Assembly: GCF_900186125.1 (NCBI RefSeq)
Contig: NZ_FYBQ01000002.1
Span: 186,001 to 250,000 of the forward strand
Direction of reading: 5' to 3'
DNA length: 64,000 bases
DNA from: Listeria goaensis
GTDB taxonomy: Bacteria; Bacillota; Bacilli; Lactobacillales; Listeriaceae
Below, in pieces: positions 34,816 to 44,727 of this stretch. Below the pieces are notes generated by a model, which ran no database searches, was not told the origin of the DNA, and saw only the letters and a list, made by a program, of their open reading frames with translations. Within the stretch, counting starts at the first letter, position 1; each line of letters begins with the position of its first letter. The position numbers were made by a program, and so were the translations under genes.

Positions 34816-35150
34816 CATTTTTCTTCCCAAATTTCAAATAACACGTCACATTCTTCTTGAATATCTTCACGTGTCATTTCAGGTTTCACATCTACGCGTT
34901 CGAGCACTTCAAACGTGATATTTTCCACACCTGATTTTCGTGCCTCGTCAGCCATATAACGCGGTAACATGCTTCCCTCTCCTAGCTTTAAACCAAATTC
35001 AAGCTTGGAAGCTGCGCCTTTTAGATTCATCGTTTTTCCAATTAAAAATACGCCTGTTTCTTTGTTTAAAAAACGGTAAACACCAGCGTCAGGCGGCGTT
35101 TCTTTATACGCACGGATTTTTGCTTTCCGGTCCTCGCGATTTTGTCCCAT
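34800..35150 (-). CDS. GIY-YIG nuclease-family protein
   Basis: 116 residues. GVYRFLNKETGVFLIGKTMNLKG is a GIY-YIG-type core (GVY...LIG, with the YIG tyrosine replaced by leucine), and EWEEKCEKDR-like acidic residues end the protein. The altered second motif and the lack of a clear catalytic arginine make nuclease activity doubtful. It is the second gene after a DUF6530 gene (11-base gap) and shares its operator. Confidence 0.7.
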   Translation of the reverse strand: MGQNREDRKAKIRAYKETPPDAGVYRFLNKETGVFLIGKTMNLKGAASKLEFGLKLGEGSMLPRYMADEARKSGVENITFEVLERVDVKPEMTREDIQEECDVLFEIWEEKCEKDR

Positions 35151-35161
35151 CTTTTAACCTC

Positions 35162-35638
35162 CTAGTAACCTGATTCTTTCAGCAGCTTGCTTAAAATTCG
35201 CAGACGCTCACTTAAAAGTTCGTCATTATCGTGTAAAACTTGCTGAAATAAATCTATGTCTTCATCAATGTATGGATTTTCTTCGCAAACTTGAACCGTC
35301 ATCGCATCGCCTTGTAAACCTATGCGATCTAATTCAGGTTTTTCTTTATCATAAAAATGCTCAAATTGGTAAGCATCATTAAAATGAACTTTTGTACGCG
35401 CAATTAAAATGGCCAAATCAAGCACGCGGTGTAGTGGCATTTCTTCCGATTGGCGTGACCATTTGCCGCCTGTGTGGCGCCAGATTTTAGCGGAAATATC
35501 TACTTTCCCGCGGTCGTTCCACTGTGCTAGGCCAAGCGAAAGTCCTTTCGCATCTGAATGATAGGCTAATTTTCCATCGACATCTTCATAATTTGGTACA
35601 ACAAATACCGGCTTATGTTTTAAATTTACAGGAATCAT
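35162..35638 (-). CDS. DUF6530-family protein
   Basis: About 158 residues. FVVPNYEDVDGKLAYHSDAKGLSLGLAQWNDRGKVDISAKIWRHTGGKWSRQSEEMPLHRVLDLAILIA is characteristic of a conserved Firmicute protein now called DUF6530; no function is known. The ATG at 35638 is chosen since AGGAG touches the ATG at 35644. A 21-bp palindrome lies immediately upstream. First gene of a two-gene unit with the GIY-YIG-like protein. Confidence 0.7.
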   Translation of the reverse strand: MIPVNLKHKPVFVVPNYEDVDGKLAYHSDAKGLSLGLAQWNDRGKVDISAKIWRHTGGKWSRQSEEMPLHRVLDLAILIARTKVHFNDAYQFEHFYDKEKPELDRIGLQGDAMTVQVCEENPYIDEDIDLFQQVLHDNDELLSERLRILSKLLKESGY

Positions 35639-35652
35639 TTTCATTCTCCTTT

Positions 35653-35673
35653 TACTAATTTACTAAATTAGTA
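35653..35673. promoter_or_regulatory. 21-bp palindromic operator before the DUF6530/GIY-YIG operon
   Basis: TACTAATTTA-C-TAAATTAGTA is a perfect inverted repeat with one central base, only 9 bases upstream of the upper in-frame ATG; a partial further copy (TTACTAAATAAGTAA, 35676-35690) follows. The half-site TACTAA resembles HxlR/YodB-type boxes. No matching regulator gene adjoins. Confidence 0.6.
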
Positions 35674-35781
35674 TATTACTAAATAAGTAAAAAGTAAAGC
35701 ATTGGCAAATTTCGTCATTAAAGTCTCACCACTCGTCTGATTTGGCGTATTAAAAAAAGCCTATATCAAATAGACTTTTCA

Positions 35782-36516
35782 TTAGAACGGGGCTATAAAA
35801 CGGAGCGTGTGCGCGCCATCTGGTAAATCCACTTTTATTTGGTGGTTTTTGGTCATTTGGACGGGGCCGTGGTTCGTTTTATAGCTGGCTGCGGTAGGAA
35901 GACAATAATCGTCTAGCCCCGTCATGATGCCATCTTGGACTTCACCGGACACGTACCACGGGTGGCCTAACCATTTTTCAGCTTCCCGAAATTCTGCACG
36001 CCGAATCATAGCACGGATATCCGTCGAACTCACTTTATTTTTTCCATACTTTTTCACAGAAACAGCAGTCACACGAATATTAAAAGGCTTACAAAGCTCC
36101 GTTAAAAGATCCACATCGGAGGCGCGACCTTTCCCGAAGTTGAATTCTTCACCGACAATAATATGGGATAAATGAAGCGTGGTCAAATGTTCAGACACAA
36201 AAACTTCAGGTGTTGTTTCTGCATATTTTGGTGTAAAATCCGTTTCAAATAGCACGTCTACACCGTAATGCGCAAGCCAACGCTCCTTTTCTGTCCGTGG
36301 CGTAATCGCTTCCCGGTATTCGGGCAATTTTTTTAAAGCCCAGAGCGGGTGCGGGCTAAAACTTATAACGGAAAGCTGTTCGCCTGCCTGCTTGACTTGA
36401 TGTGCTGCTTCCAAAATTTTCTGATGCCCGAGATGAATTCCGTCAAATTTCCCAATGGACAAAACTGCTTTTCGCTTATCGGGCACTGACCCCATTTTTA
36501 CATGATAAATCTCCAT
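35782..36516 (-). CDS. RibF-like FAD synthetase (FMN adenylyltransferase, second copy)
   Basis: 244 residues. KAVLSIGKFDGIHLGHQKILEAA contains the nucleotidyltransferase motif (GKFDGIHLGH), and VSSTDIRAMIRRAEFREAEKWLGHPW completes the FMN adenylyltransferase domain. The C-terminal part (about 185-244) is short and lacks a convincing riboflavin-kinase signature. L. monocytogenes is known to have a second, FMNAT-only synthetase (lmo0728), and this looks equivalent. The ATG at 36516 follows GGGAGTG; an upstream in-frame extension has no ribosome binding site. Confidence 0.82.
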   Translation of the reverse strand: MEIYHVKMGSVPDKRKAVLSIGKFDGIHLGHQKILEAAHQVKQAGEQLSVISFSPHPLWALKKLPEYREAITPRTEKERWLAHYGVDVLFETDFTPKYAETTPEVFVSEHLTTLHLSHIIVGEEFNFGKGRASDVDLLTELCKPFNIRVTAVSVKKYGKNKVSSTDIRAMIRRAEFREAEKWLGHPWYVSGEVQDGIMTGLDDYCLPTAASYKTNHGPVQMTKNHQIKVDLPDGAHTLRFIAPF

Positions 36517-36565
36517 AAACTTCACTCCCACTCTTACTGTATACGCCGCGCTCAAAAAGCACAAA

Positions 36566-37354
36566 TTATACGCTTACAATCACTTTTTTAAGCTCTGTCA
36601 GACGTTTTTCATCAAGAGAAAAACCACGTTTCACACAAATTTCCTGCGCTAGTTCTGAAAATAAATCAAACACTTCTTCCAAGTCATTTTTTTGGAATAA
36701 AAGCTGAATTTTGTTTAGCCACACTGATGGTAGCCAGTCGGCCATGCGCCGACCAAGGAAATGCGGCTTCTTACCATACAAATAGGCGATCTCCTCTAAG
36801 AGTGGCAGAAAATAATTTTCGCGAATGCCAGCTTTAAGTTGCCCAACAAACCAGAAATCCCCTCGCTTTGAAAACTTCGCCACATAATGCATCTCCAAGT
36901 AAAATTCATCAACCAGCGCCTGAAATCCCTTCTCATCAAGCCGCTCTTGTTCATCTTGCTGTAAAAACGAAATAAGTTTTCCGCCTAATTCTTTTTTATC
37001 AAGCAAAACTAAATATTTCTTGTAATACGGAAACGGGGATTCAAGTAGGCGGAGCGGCCAAAATGAAAAATCAACTTTTACGCCATTATCAAAAATAACA
37101 ATGAGTGAGCGCATACCTTCTTGAGCAGGAAAATCAAGCGGCACAGTTACGAGCGGACGTCCTATTTTTTCAAGCCAAGTGAGATTTTTTGAAAAATCAT
37201 GCTTTCCTTCAAACCAAACATTTATATCTAAATCTGACCATTCATCAATGTACTCTTTTTTTGCGAAAGAACCTTCCTGAACAAGCATTTTGACGCTTTC
37301 TTCCGTTTGGAAATACGTGACTATTTTTTGTAAAGTTTCTTCTCGTTTTATCAT
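36566..37354 (-). CDS. Streptomycin 6-adenylyltransferase-like (ANT(6)/AadE family) protein
   Basis: 262 residues. EGSFAKKEYIDEWSDLDINVWF carries the nucleotidyltransferase GS-x-D-x-D core (about residues 28-48), and VKVDFSFWPLRLLESPFPYYKKYLVLLDKKE matches the ANT(6) family. Classic ANT(6) enzymes adenylate streptomycin using ATP, but they are nearer 290-300 residues, and this chromosomal gene sits among housekeeping genes. Drug activity should not be assumed. The 49-base gap downstream leads into the FAD synthetase gene. Confidence 0.75.
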   Translation of the reverse strand: MIKREETLQKIVTYFQTEESVKMLVQEGSFAKKEYIDEWSDLDINVWFEGKHDFSKNLTWLEKIGRPLVTVPLDFPAQEGMRSLIVIFDNGVKVDFSFWPLRLLESPFPYYKKYLVLLDKKELGGKLISFLQQDEQERLDEKGFQALVDEFYLEMHYVAKFSKRGDFWFVGQLKAGIRENYFLPLLEEIAYLYGKKPHFLGRRMADWLPSVWLNKIQLLFQKNDLEEVFDLFSELAQEICVKRGFSLDEKRLTELKKVIVSV

Positions 37355-37487
37355 TTCGCACCTCTTTTTTATTGTTTTTCGATAAATTTATGTTGTTTTT
37401 TCTAAAACTATCCGTTATAATAAAAACATAGAAGTTCTACTTCTAATTTATCACATAAAACTTATATTTCGAAAGGATGGAAAGAAA

Positions 37488-37718
37488 ATGAATACAGTAT
37501 TTAAATATAGTGGTCCTGCTTTTATTGTTTTAGGTTTTATTTCTTTTGTTGTATCAATGATTGCTGGTGTTACAGTTGGCGCTGACGGGATTGTTCATGA
37601 ACCCGGCTTAGCATATGTGGCTACGGGACTATTTAGTATCTACCTAGGAATTTTCCTTATTATTGTTTATTGGATTGTAAAACTTGTGAAAAAACGTTCG
37701 AATAAAAATGCCAATTAA
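37488..37718 (+). CDS. Small two-helix membrane protein
   Basis: 76 residues: helix 1 (about 9-30), a short outside loop (GADGIVHEPG), helix 2 (about 42-66) and a basic cytoplasmic tail (KKRSNKNAN). GGAUGG-like ribosome binding site before the ATG. Monocistronic with a strong terminator behind it. Unknown role; similar small proteins are common in Listeria. Confidence 0.65.
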   Translation: MNTVFKYSGPAFIVLGFISFVVSMIAGVTVGADGIVHEPGLAYVATGLFSIYLGIFLIIVYWIVKLVKKRSNKNAN

Positions 37719-37730
37719 TATGCCATTCAA

Positions 37731-37789
37731 AAATCACCCCACCAAGCACCATCTCGTTAACTTGAGGTAGTGTTTGGTGGGGTGATTTC
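37731..37789. terminator. Bidirectional terminator between the membrane protein and the adhesin
   Basis: AAATCACCCCACCAAGCAC and its near complement ending in GGTGGGGTGATTT form a very stable stem of about 18 bp. Confidence 0.85.
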
Positions 37790-37798
37790 ATGTATTGA

Positions 37799-40700
37799 CT
37801 AATTATCCTTCCGATATTCTCTAATCACAACGATTCCTGCCGAACTGACGAGCAGCAAACCTAGAATCAACCACCACTCGGTATTACTTGAATCCCCAGT
37901 TTCAGGAAGTTTTGAGAAGTCTAAATGGTTAGAATTGCCGCCGTTCGTATGATTCGTTGGCGTTACATTTGGATTTTCATTTGCTTGGTTTATTGCTGTT
38001 AATTCAATACGTTTCGGCTTACCTGCAGCTTCAGCAACAATCTCAAATTGTATTTTTGATGCATTTAATTTATATCCATTTGGCGCCTTTGTTTCTACAA
38101 AGTAGTAACTTCCCGGCGAAAGGTTTGAAACCTGAATTCTCCCACTTCTATTTGCCACCAAATTGCTTTGCACAAGAGTTCCGTCCGCTTTATATAAATT
38201 AAAGACGGCACCTGGCAATGAATCACCTGAATCGCTCTTTTTCAGAAGCTCGACACTGCCTCGATAATTCACTAACGCATCTAACTGCATCACGCCCGGA
38301 TCACCAGAAAATTCATCTGGAATCGTAAACATGACCGGAGTCGTATTCTTGATGTACCCACGAGGTGCACGAATTTCAATCAAACTGTACTCACCAGGTG
38401 CAAGATTATCCACTGAAATATGCCCATTACGATCAGAAACAACCCGTTTCACCAGATTTTGCTCAGAATCTCTTACTTCGAAAATAGCTCCGGGTAAAAT
38501 TTGTCCAGACTCACTTTGCTTCACAGCTTCAATGCTGCCTGTATAATTTATAAACGGCCCTAGTGTAATATCTGGTATTTGACCTTCTGCCGTTTCAGAA
38601 ACTGTAAACAAGATGGGTTCCGTATTTAATATATAGCCGGGCGGCGCAAAAGTTTCAGTCAACCGATAATCTCCCGGTAAAAGCCCATCAATTTCAAGTT
38701 GACCATTTAAATCTGTTTTCAATTCCTCGTCCGTTTGAATCGTATTCCATGAACCCGCAATATTTTGCTCCAATTTAAATGTTGCACCCACTAAAGGCTC
38801 ACCTGAGGCGTTCTCCTTTTGAAGAATAACTTTATTTGGATTGTTGACAATTTCAATTGGCGCGGTACCTGACGTTGTTTCCGCATCAATGGTTACAACT
38901 TTTCCATTTGCAAGTTCATCGCTAATTGTATAGCCAACAGGTGCTTCAATTTCTTGTAGAATGTAGTCGCCATATGGAAGGTTACCGAAAGCTAACTCGC
39001 CATTCGCATCTACTGTTCCTTCTCTAAGGATAATCATTTTATCTTTAGTCCAAAGCCTGAATTTCGCTCCTGTCAGTTGATCTCCCTCACCGTTAACTTT
39101 TTGGAAACGAATGCCACCTGTCTCGCCAACAGCAGTCCCCGAGCCATTTATTACCACAACATCAACCGTATCATCTGCACCGTCGTTAATCGTCACATCA
39201 TTATTCCCGTTCACCGTGACGTCATTTGTCAGTTTTTGTTCTGGCGCATTGCTTATGAATACAAATGAGCGATATTCAATAATGTATGGTGATTTAATTT
39301 GGTGTAGAAACTCAATCTTCAATTCCTGCTCCCCAGTTGCTGAGTCCGTTGTTAAAGAAACCGAGTAATCCGTTCCTTCTACTAGAGGTAAGTACGGATT
39401 TTTAACAATCGTACCATCAGGTTTCACAATCGTTCGGTACACAACAATCGAATTCTTGTCTATCGCTTGGTTCTTCGACGGGTGGTCTGTCACCACAACA
39501 TCATTTAACGTCGAACCACTCGGATTCACAGTAATGGACCAATGCGCGAAACCATTTTCGTCCTGATAACCAGTTTTATTTACAAAATCTCCACCATTTT
39601 GGATAGAAACCTCAGCAGTTAAGTGATGCGGCGCGGCATCGCCATTTGTGAATGTAGCGTCATTATCATAAGTGGGCTCAATTACTTCACCATTTAATGA
39701 TGTTTTAAATTCGACAATGTACGCTGCAGATTCCTCATTTGGAAATCGAACCGTAAGCGTTTGATTATTAACTTCAGAAGGTTCAATAATGGTGAAATCA
39801 CCGTAGTTATCGACTTCATCTCCTTTTTCAACACTGCCATCTGGATTTACCGTATAATGATAAATTTTAACGGAGTCTGGCACAAATTGCTGATTTCCTA
39901 AAATTGGGTCCACGAGTACAGCATCTTTTAGTTCTTTCGAGTCATAATTAATGCCGATTGACCAAGTAATTCGAGAAGTCGTCGCATTGTAGCTCCCGTT
40001 TTTAAATCCATCATATTTCGCAGAATCATTCGGGTCAAACGTCGCTCCGTCACTGCTCGAATGCGTATCATCAGATTCATCTGTCCAAGAAGTAGTGGCA
40101 TTGTTAGGGAAAATCCGATTTGGGTCATCCACCCCGTCGACACTCGTATTAAATGTTGTTTTGTAGGTGATACGGAAGTCATGATCAGTTCCAGCCGCAT
40201 ACGTATTTAAAAACTGGACAGTAAATTGAAGATTGGGTTCGTCATATACTAAGGAATAATCCTGATTTTCAACAAGTGTGGCACCTGTTACCATATCTGT
40301 CATGACGAATGTTTCAGGTAGCAAAGTCAAACCCGGACTGAGGTCATCAGTCATTTGCCAATTTTTCATCATATAATGATTTTTATTAATGTCGATTTGC
40401 CACGAAACCTCTTTTGCATCATAATCGACTGTCCCAAGCGTCTTAATGACGTTTTGTTGCACAATACCACCAGACGAGTTACTTGTATCTCCTGTATCCG
40501 TATTAATTGAATTATTAATCGTTACATTGTCATCAATAATCCCCGTTAATTGTGTCTGATACTTCATTTTTACTGCATAATCAATATCATGTAAAAAGAC
40601 AATATCAAAGCCATTGCTTGTATTTTCGATTCTATAGTCGACGCCCTCGATTAGTTGCCTACCCTGAACTTCCGATCCATCTGGATTAAATGTGATTACA

Positions 40701-42346
40701 TAAAGTTCTACAGAACCATCTACAAGTTTCATGCGACTATCTCCAAACTCATCGTGAAGTGTCGCATCTTCTTGCGCAATTGTCTTTTCACCGTAATTAT
40801 ATTTGACAGTCCATTCTGATGTTTGCGTATCTGGGTTATAGTTGCTCGCTTGTTTAGTCAAAAGAACACCGTATGAGCTCGCAACAGACGCTTTAGCTGG
40901 GAGTTCTGTCCCATCTGCATCTAGAATAGCCGTATTTTCAAATGTCTTATTCCCACCATTTTCAGGTTTCGCATCCTCATCAATTTTTGTTGTATATTCT
41001 AAGCGGTAAGCATCACTAATTGGCGTTGTAAACGTTACGTTACCCGCAGCATCTACTGTATATCCCGAAGTCACAAGCTCTGCACTCCCCGGATATATTT
41101 CCCCGTATAAATCTACTTCTACTTTATAGACTTTTACAGATTGATACGTTGTGCCCGGTGGAAAATTCTCATTCACAACAGCTTGATCAATCGTATCAAG
41201 CGCTTTATTAATATCCACTTGCCAATAAATATAATCTGGATTTAGTTCTTTATCAAAGTGACCACTTTTTTCAATGGTACTGTCTACAGCTGGTTTAACA
41301 TTGATATCAACAGGTGGAATGTTATCTTCAAAAGGTATCTTAATCGTGATTTCTCCCGGACCATCAATATCTGCTGGGTTCAGCTGTGTGTCGAATTCCA
41401 AAGTCCCATGGACGTTGGAATTTTCATGAACTGCATCTGTAAAAACAAACTTTATCGTATTATCCGTACTCACTTCGACATCGGCATACGGATCAAGCGG
41501 TATAGTTTGATTTTGCGATACTTTTACTGTATCAGGTAATTGAAACGTATAATAATCCCCTGCATTAATTTCTGCCCCAACATCATTCGGTATCGCCCAC
41601 GTGAATTTAAAATGAACATAATCGTTCACGGTTGGTTCAGCAATAGGATTTCCATCTGCATCAAAATAGGTTAATTCCATTCCTGTCAGTATGGTTGAAT
41701 CTGCCTCTGAATAGCCTAAACTCGCAAAAATGTCTTTTACATCTTGTGGTTCATCTGCAGCAACTGCTCTTTGCTCAGGCTTTTCCCCCGAAGTGCTCGT
41801 TTGTCCATTTTCTGGCAACGTTTTAGAGTCGTCCGTTACGCTCGGCGTTTCCAGTTCACTTTCAATTTCGTTTGATTTAGCAGGTTCTTGATAAAGGGTG
41901 ACTTCCTTGCTTAAATGATTCAAACTTGAAGAAAAATCGATGCGGTCTTTGTCAGCCGTAGTGCCATTTCCAAGGTAAGTTGCTGCAACATCAAATGTAA
42001 TATCTGCTTCAAATTCAGCCGGTATATCAAAAAGCAATTGATTATCTTTAATTTCATAAGTTCCAACAGCTTGATTATTTGAATCTAAAATCGTTCCTTT
42101 ATTTACTTCTTGTAACGAAAATTTTTCAGAAACGGAAATTGTTTCCCCTTTTAATTGTGTATCACTATTTTTAGCATGTGCTGTTACTTTAAATGTAAAA
42201 TAATTATTTTGATCTGTAGCTCCTGCTGTCTGATTTAAGCTAACTAAATTGACACCCTCTTCTTTTGAATCAGCATTTACGATATACGGCAAAAACATTT
42301 GCGTGATAAGTAAAAAACTGAACAACAAATAGAATGCTTTTTTCAA
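37799..42346 (-). CDS. Large LPXTG adhesin with collagen-binding-type repeats and four Cna B domains
   Basis: About 1515 residues. Signal peptide from the TTG start (LKKAFYLLFSFLLITQMFLPYIVNA-type), an Ig-fold adhesion domain near 200-350 (ELTYFDADG, KFTWAIPNDVG), then about five repeats beginning with a W-x-v-d/n-I-N strand (YWQVDINKA, EWTVKYNYG, SWQIDINKN, TWSIGINYD, HWSITVNPS). Four Cna B (SpaA) repeats follow, each with a lysine and glutamate able to form an isopeptide bond (LQEIEAP, LTETFAP, LIEIRAP, FVETKAP). LPETG, a membrane span and REYRKDN complete sortase anchoring. The TTG at 42346 is chosen since GGGGGG lies seven bases before it; the longer frame from 42379 has no ribosome binding site. 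Ligand unknown, host or surface attachment likely. Confidence 0.88.
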   Translation of the reverse strand: MKKAFYLLFSFLLITQMFLPYIVNADSKEEGVNLVSLNQTAGATDQNNYFTFKVTAHAKNSDTQLKGETISVSEKFSLQEVNKGTILDSNNQAVGTYEIKDNQLLFDIPAEFEADITFDVAATYLGNGTTADKDRIDFSSSLNHLSKEVTLYQEPAKSNEIESELETPSVTDDSKTLPENGQTSTSGEKPEQRAVAADEPQDVKDIFASLGYSEADSTILTGMELTYFDADGNPIAEPTVNDYVHFKFTWAIPNDVGAEINAGDYYTFQLPDTVKVSQNQTIPLDPYADVEVSTDNTIKFVFTDAVHENSNVHGTLEFDTQLNPADIDGPGEITIKIPFEDNIPPVDINVKPAVDSTIEKSGHFDKELNPDYIYWQVDINKALDTIDQAVVNENFPPGTTYQSVKVYKVEVDLYGEIYPGSAELVTSGYTVDAAGNVTFTTPISDAYRLEYTTKIDEDAKPENGGNKTFENTAILDADGTELPAKASVASSYGVLLTKQASNYNPDTQTSEWTVKYNYGEKTIAQEDATLHDEFGDSRMKLVDGSVELYVITFNPDGSEVQGRQLIEGVDYRIENTSNGFDIVFLHDIDYAVKMKYQTQLTGIIDDNVTINNSINTDTGDTSNSSGGIVQQNVIKTLGTVDYDAKEVSWQIDINKNHYMMKNWQMTDDLSPGLTLLPETFVMTDMVTGATLVENQDYSLVYDEPNLQFTVQFLNTYAAGTDHDFRITYKTTFNTSVDGVDDPNRIFPNNATTSWTDESDDTHSSSDGATFDPNDSAKYDGFKNGSYNATTSRITWSIGINYDSKELKDAVLVDPILGNQQFVPDSVKIYHYTVNPDGSVEKGDEVDNYGDFTIIEPSEVNNQTLTVRFPNEESAAYIVEFKTSLNGEVIEPTYDNDATFTNGDAAPHHLTAEVSIQNGGDFVNKTGYQDENGFAHWSITVNPSGSTLNDVVVTDHPSKNQAIDKNSIVVYRTIVKPDGTIVKNPYLPLVEGTDYSVSLTTDSATGEQELKIEFLHQIKSPYIIEYRSFVFISNAPEQKLTNDVTVNGNNDVTINDGADDTVDVVVINGSGTAVGETGGIRFQKVNGEGDQLTGAKFRLWTKDKMIILREGTVDANGELAFGNLPYGDYILQEIEAPVGYTISDELANGKVVTIDAETTSGTAPIEIVNNPNKVILQKENASGEPLVGATFKLEQNIAGSWNTIQTDEELKTDLNGQLEIDGLLPGDYRLTETFAPPGYILNTEPILFTVSETAEGQIPDITLGPFINYTGSIEAVKQSESGQILPGAIFEVRDSEQNLVKRVVSDRNGHISVDNLAPGEYSLIEIRAPRGYIKNTTPVMFTIPDEFSGDPGVMQLDALVNYRGSVELLKKSDSGDSLPGAVFNLYKADGTLVQSNLVANRSGRIQVSNLSPGSYYFVETKAPNGYKLNASKIQFEIVAEAAGKPKRIELTAINQANENPNVTPTNHTNGGNSNHLDFSKLPETGDSSNTEWWLILGLLLVSSAGIVVIREYRKDN

Positions 42347-42461
42347 ACGAATCCCCCCCTGAATACGCTTCTTAAACATAAAATCTATTTGGATATTCCC
42401 CCGACTTTAAATAGTCAAACAAAAATCCGCTCATAACGAACGGATTTAAAAAAACTAACCT

Positions 42462-42680
42462 TTACTTGTCTTTCTTTCTAACTTTAGGTACTAGAAAACC
42501 AACAAGCCAACCTAAAATTGCAGAAATAGCGATGACCATGAAAATTGGAATCGTCATTTTGCCGAATAATAAGTTGATTGTTACACTTTCTCTGTTTAGA
42601 ATCATAAATAAAACTACAAGTGCAATGATAATACATATAACAATTAGCCTTATCGATATTTTTTTGGAATCGTCTTCCAT
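42462..42680 (-). CDS. LapA (DUF1049) family membrane protein
   Basis: 72 residues with two membrane helices: IRLIVICIIIALVVLFMILNRESVTINLLFG (the N-E-x-V motif between them is typical of LapA) and IPIFMVIAISAILGWLVGFLVPKVRKK. LapA-type proteins are small assembly or heat-shock-linked membrane factors of unclear function. Lies between the adhesin and the FrvA-like ATPase, on the same strand. Confidence 0.8.
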   Translation of the reverse strand: MEDDSKKISIRLIVICIIIALVVLFMILNRESVTINLLFGKMTIPIFMVIAISAILGWLVGFLVPKVRKKDK

Positions 42681-42765
42681 GATGCTGCCCCCTTTTTTAA
42701 TTTATTCTCCCCTTCTTTTCCCGTTTCTCTATGCAAGAAACGTTCTTTTTTTCAAATTAGCTTTT

Positions 42766-44706
42766 TTAAGGTGTTGTGTGCACGTAAATTTTAGGTTGGA
42801 AGTCTTCACCAGTTTGTAAATGCGTTCGCTGTCTGGATTTGCGATTGTTTAGTAGTAAACGCAAGCCATTTAAAATGACTAAAATCGTACTTCCTTCATG
42901 CCCGATGACGCCAAAAGGCAAGTTGATCGACTGGAATACGTTTAAAATGACAAGCGAAATAATAACTGCAATTGAAAAGAAAATATTTTGTTTCACGATG
43001 CGGGAAAGCCGCACGGAAAGCTTTCTGGCATAAGTCAGTTTTTCTAAATCATTTTTCATTAAAACAATATCTGCGGCTTCCATCGCAATATCGGTGCCCT
43101 CTCCCATCGCAACACCGACTGTCGCATGCGCAAGTGCGGGCGCGTCATTAATGCCATCACCGACCATACAAACGCTGCCGTAAGTAGCTTTTAAATCGTT
43201 CATCACAGCCACTTTATTTTCCGGCAAACAACCTGCAATAACATAATCAATGCCAATTTCTCTGCCAATAGCAAGGCCGGTTTCCTCATTATCTCCTGTC
43301 ACCATCACCGTTTGTATGCCATCGCTTTTTAGTGCTGAAATCGCCCGGACGGCTTCTCTGCGTGCCTCATCTCGTAATGCGAGCACCGCGACCACTAAAT
43401 TGTCTTTTGCCACATAAACGATTGTTTTCCCTTCTTTGGCTAAATTTTCGGCGTATTCATCTACATACTTGGCCGTGTTTTCTGCGCCTATAAAACGGGC
43501 TTTGCCGACTTTCCAGTTGTGACCCGCGTAAGCGGCCTGAACACCAAATCCGGGGACGTCTTCGGTTACTAAACCTTGCAAGTAGGTGGCGCCGCGGCGT
43601 CCTAGTGCATCTGAAATCGCTCTTGCTAGCGGGTGGGTGGAATTTTTCTCGAGCGTATAGACGACATTTAGTAGCTCATCTTGGTCTTCCGTTTCTAAAA
43701 TAAAATCGGTAAGGCTGGGTGTGCCACGCGTTAAGGTGCCTGTCTTGTCAAAAGCCACTGCACGAACGCGCTTTAAATGCTCAAGGTGAACGCCCCCTTT
43801 AAACAAAATCCCATGTCTTGCCCCGTTTGAAATTGCGGCGAGTGTCGCGGGTGTGACGGAGGCGACGAGTGCGCACGGCGAGGCGACGGTTAGGAGAACC
43901 ATGGCGCGATAAAAGGTTTCATTCCACGTCCAGCCGAGTGCGAAATGCGGCAAGAACAACATGATGCCGACTAAAACGAGCACGGCTTTGACATATTTGT
44001 CCTCGAAACGCTCGATGAAAGCCGCTGTTTCAGAGGGCTGATTTTCAGCGTCTTGCACCATTTGAATGATTTGGCTAAACAGCGTTTCCCCTTCCGTTTT
44101 GCTGACAGAAACCGTAACGGCGCCAGTCAAATTGACGGTCCCGCCAAATACGTCAGCGCCATTTGATTTTTCTTTCGGCATCGATTCGCCGTTTATCGCG
44201 GATTCGTCCACGGTCGTTTCACCGCCACAAATCACGCCATCAATTGGAACGCGCTCACCCGGGCGAACTAAAATGAGATTGCCAATAGCTAGGTCACCGA
44301 CGGGCACTTCTGCTAACTCTCCTTTTTCCCCTTGCAAAAAAGCGGTTTTAGGCTTTAAAGCCATCAATTTTGTAAGCTCGCGCTTGCTTTTGTTTGTCGT
44401 ATAAGTTTCAAGCGCCCCGCTTAGTGAGAAAATGAAAATCAAGACGGCCCCTTCCAGCCAGTATCCGATAATGGACGCACCTGTTGCGGCAAGGACCATC
44501 AGTAGTTCAACGTTCAACTTATGCGTTTTGATGGTATCCAAAATACCCGATTTCGCTTGCTCGAAACCACCGATAATGAAGGCCGTTATAAAAATAATCG
44601 CAATGCCCATTTCCGAAATTTTGCCTTCCAGTTGCCAGCCGATTAGTATGAGTATCCCACTCACAGCGGTTGCAATAAAAGCAACATTTTCTCTTATTTT
44701 TTGCAT
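42766..44706 (-). CDS. frvA: FrvA/PfeT-like P1B-type metal-efflux ATPase
   Basis: 646 residues. SPC (TVASPCALVASVTP, near 275) replaces the CPC of copper/zinc pumps and is typical of P1B-4 ATPases such as PfeT and FrvA, which export ferrous iron or cobalt. DKTGTLTRG is the phosphorylation site, GDGINDAPALA the hinge. There is no N-terminal metal-binding domain (chain starts at MQKIRENVAF with helices). A Fur-like box precedes it at 44728-44742. In L. monocytogenes FrvA is Fur-repressed and exports iron, protecting from heme and iron overload; the aldo/keto reductase two genes upstream also matches that locus from memory. Confidence 0.87.
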   Translation of the reverse strand: MQKIRENVAFIATAVSGILILIGWQLEGKISEMGIAIIFITAFIIGGFEQAKSGILDTIKTHKLNVELLMVLAATGASIIGYWLEGAVLIFIFSLSGALETYTTNKSKRELTKLMALKPKTAFLQGEKGELAEVPVGDLAIGNLILVRPGERVPIDGVICGGETTVDESAINGESMPKEKSNGADVFGGTVNLTGAVTVSVSKTEGETLFSQIIQMVQDAENQPSETAAFIERFEDKYVKAVLVLVGIMLFLPHFALGWTWNETFYRAMVLLTVASPCALVASVTPATLAAISNGARHGILFKGGVHLEHLKRVRAVAFDKTGTLTRGTPSLTDFILETEDQDELLNVVYTLEKNSTHPLARAISDALGRRGATYLQGLVTEDVPGFGVQAAYAGHNWKVGKARFIGAENTAKYVDEYAENLAKEGKTIVYVAKDNLVVAVLALRDEARREAVRAISALKSDGIQTVMVTGDNEETGLAIGREIGIDYVIAGCLPENKVAVMNDLKATYGSVCMVGDGINDAPALAHATVGVAMGEGTDIAMEAADIVLMKNDLEKLTYARKLSVRLSRIVKQNIFFSIAVIISLVILNVFQSINLPFGVIGHEGSTILVILNGLRLLLNNRKSRQRTHLQTGEDFQPKIYVHTTP

Positions 44707-44727
44707 GTTTTCCCCATCCTTTCTATT

